From assembly GCA_026394095.1 (NCBI GenBank), contig JAPKYY010000159.1:1-8926 (forward strand): a DNA stretch of 8,926 nt, in the 5' to 3' direction. Below, one piece after another: positions 7,556-8,926 of the stretch. Both the position numbers and the translations under genes were made by a program. This stretch comes from Acidobacteriota bacterium. GTDB taxonomy: Bacteria > Acidobacteriota > Terriglobia > Bryobacterales > Bryobacteraceae. The notes beneath the pieces are model-generated. The model saw only the letters and a program-made list of their open reading frames with translations, searched no databases and was not told where the DNA came from. Position 1 is the first letter of the stretch; every line of letters begins with the position of its first letter.

Positions 7556-8197
7556 GTGATTTTGAAGAGCCTTATATTCGCCCTTTGTTTGCCACTATGG
7601 AGCGCCAAGTTTGCGGTGCTTGAGAGTGGTTCCCATCTGCAATTTGATCGATGGGAAAGGCAGGGCACAGAAATCCTGCTCCACAGCAATGGCGGGACAC
7701 TCACCCTTCGGGCCTCCGATGTCATTGAATTCATTGAAGAAGCAGACCCGGCCGCGCCTGTTCCTTCGATTCCGGCTCCAGCGCCGATTTCAAAGCCGCA
7801 GCCGGTTAAGGCCGAGCCCCGGCAGCTAATTGCCGAAATGGCCGCCCAATATGGCTTGCCCGAGAAATTCGTCTCAAGCGTCGCCAGAACCGAAAGTGCC
7901 TATCAAACGAACGCAGTCAGCCAGAAGGGCGCGATCGGCGTTATGCAATTGATGCCCGGCACGGCGAAGGATCTTGGAGTCGACCCTCACGATGTACGCC
8001 AGAACATCGAAGGCGGCACAAAGCTTCTGCGTGACCTACTGGTGCAATACCAGAACGACCCAGACCAGGTCAGAAAAGCCTTGGCCGCCTACAATGCCGG
8101 TCCAGGTGCCGTCGCTAAATACGGTGGCATCCCACCCTACCGGGAAACCCAGCAATACGTGGAAAAAGTTCTGAAGAATTATCAGGGTGCAAAGTAA
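7556..8197 (+). CDS. Exported SLT-type (GH23) lytic transglycosylase
   Basis: A 213-residue protein that starts with GTG at 7556; an in-frame TGA at 7550-7552 rules out any earlier start, and TTG at 7562 is the only near alternative. [17 protein letters not shown] is a Sec signal peptide with likely cleavage after WSA (residue 17). Residues 18-62 form a small beta-rich segment, and 63-88 is a Pro/Ala-rich linker ([20 protein letters not shown]). The SLT domain fills 89-213: catalytic Glu113 in [20 protein letters not shown] (125-137), [10 protein letters not shown] (177-186) and YVEKVL (201-206), all standard for this fold. The enzyme cleaves peptidoglycan between N-acetylmuramic acid and N-acetylglucosamine, forming 1,6-anhydro ends. 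It is small, as for the specialised transglycosylases of secretion and pilus systems. Its TAA is followed at once by the ATG of a PilB/GspE ATPase, which suggests that it opens the wall for that machine rather than doing general turnover. Confidence 0.9.
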   Translation: MILKSLIFALCLPLWSAKFAVLESGSHLQFDRWERQGTEILLHSNGGTLTLRASDVIEFIEEADPAAPVPSIPAPAPISKPQPVKAEPRQLIAEMAAQYGLPEKFVSSVARTESAYQTNAVSQKGAIGVMQLMPGTAKDLGVDPHDVRQNIEGGTKLLRDLLVQYQNDPDQVRKALAAYNAGPGAVAKYGGIPPYRETQQYVEKVLKNYQGAK

Positions 8198-8926
8198 ATG
8201 TCGACCGAACGGGTAGCGCTAAAAAATACCGAGCAGGAAGAGATCGATGCCAAGCGCCTGGCCATGCGCTATCGCGCCGAATTTGTAGACCTGCGAAACG
8301 CCGAAATCGATCACGATCTTTTCCGAACGATTCAGGTCGACCTGATGTTCCGCTATAACTTCGTCCCGCTGCACTCGGATGGCAGCGTCCTCGAGATCGC
8401 AATTGCCGATCCGCGCAACCTTCAGTTGGTCGACGAACTCAGCTCCCTGCTTGGCAAGAAGCTGAAAATCAAAGTGGCGACACTGAGCCAGATCTCAGAC
8501 CGGCTCAAGAAAACAGAACAAAGCCAGCGCGTACTTGAAGAAGTCACTGAAGGGTTCACCCTTGATGTCGTAGGCGACGAAGAGAACCCCGAAGAAACCC
8601 TCTCGATCGACAAGCTGAGCGCTGATAGCGACACAGCCCCTGTCATCCGCCTGGTGGACACTACCATCTTCAACGCCCTTGAGCGTCGAGCCAGCGACAT
8701 CCACATCGAAACGCGCGACCAGGAGGTCGCCATCAAATACCGCATCGACGGTGTCCTCCATTACGCCATGCCTCCGATTGCGAAAGACTGGCACTCGGCC
8801 ATCATCTCCCGCATCAAGGTTATGAGCGAACTTGATATCGCGGAGCGCCGCGTCCCACAGGACGGCCGCTTCCGCGTGCGCTACAAAGGCCGCCTCATTG
8901 ACTTCCGTGTCTCAATCATGCCAACC
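8198..8926 (+). CDS. PilB/GspE-family type IV pilus or type II secretion ATPase (partial, 3' end outside window)
   Basis: The frame stays open from ATG at 8198 to the window end, giving 243 residues. Residues about 20-105 match the second half of the T2SSE N-terminal domain (YNFVPLHSDGSVLEIAIADPRNLQLVDEL). Residues 106-145 are a charged acidic linker. The PAS-like N2 domain of the ATPase core begins near 148: RLVDTTIFNALERRASDIHIET (151-172), YRIDGVLH (181-188), and then ISRIKVMSELDIAERRVPQDGRF (203-225), the highly conserved segment before the Walker A site, ending in DFRVSIMPT. Walker A, Asp box, Walker B and the tetracysteine zinc motif would lie to the right of the window. Family members form a hexameric cytoplasmic motor that drives pilin or pseudopilin assembly. 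I cannot separate PilB from GspE on this fragment. The ATG follows the transglycosylase TAA with no gap; AGGG at 8184-8187 may serve as the ribosome binding site, 10 bases upstream. Confidence 0.92.
   Translation, partial: MSTERVALKNTEQEEIDAKRLAMRYRAEFVDLRNAEIDHDLFRTIQVDLMFRYNFVPLHSDGSVLEIAIADPRNLQLVDELSSLLGKKLKIKVATLSQISDRLKKTEQSQRVLEEVTEGFTLDVVGDEENPEETLSIDKLSADSDTAPVIRLVDTTIFNALERRASDIHIETRDQEVAIKYRIDGVLHYAMPPIAKDWHSAIISRIKVMSELDIAERRVPQDGRFRVRYKGRLIDFRVSIMPT

Noticed and set aside
7543..7605. ATG codons at 7543 and 7549 as alternative starts for the transglycosylase
   Set aside because: They are in a different frame from the SLT domain, and the correct frame has a stop at 7550-7552, which leaves GTG 7556 as the first usable start.

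Overview
The window is gene-dense, moderately GC-rich bacterial DNA with no gene-free stretch over 50 bases, and no RNA gene, insertion sequence, CRISPR array or long repeat that I can see. The gene set suggests a Gram-negative soil bacterium, most likely an acidobacterium (Bryobacter/Solibacter-like). The grounds are a very large secreted M14-type peptidase with a C-terminal amidotransferase-like half, Tat-type leaders on catabolic enzymes, a GH63-type glycosidase and a PilB/GspE ATPase. This placement is inference from gene style, not from a marker gene.

Layout: (1) Bases 1-182 (+) are the last 59 codons of a GH63/MGH1-like glycoside hydrolase. (2) Bases 4535-147 (-) form a compact four-gene block, read leftwards: a threonine synthase-like PLP enzyme, an amidase-signature hydrolase, a threonine aldolase-like PLP enzyme and a low-molecular-weight protein tyrosine phosphatase. 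The junctions are a 4-base overlap, an 8-base gap and a 1-base overlap, so this is almost certainly one transcript. (3) A 32-base divergent gap (4536-4567) separates this block from the rightward genes. (4) Bases 4568-7507 (+) encode a 979-residue secreted M14-family metallopeptidase homologue. (5) Bases 7556-8197 (+) encode an exported SLT-type (GH23) lytic transglycosylase, followed with no gap by (6) a PilB/GspE-type secretion or pilus ATPase that runs off the right edge.

How the genes may work together: the leftward block combines two PLP enzymes of threonine-type chemistry with an amide hydrolase. The amidase and the aldolase-like protein both start with twin-arginine leaders, whereas the synthase-like protein has none, so the block may act on both sides of the inner membrane, perhaps scavenging amino acids or amides. 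The secreted peptidase across the divergent gap would fit peptide scavenging. The transglycosylase/ATPase pair looks like the start of a type IV pilus or type II secretion locus, with the transglycosylase opening peptidoglycan for the machine. Nothing here is clearly an undescribed system; the leftward block with its exported PLP enzyme is the part most worth following up.
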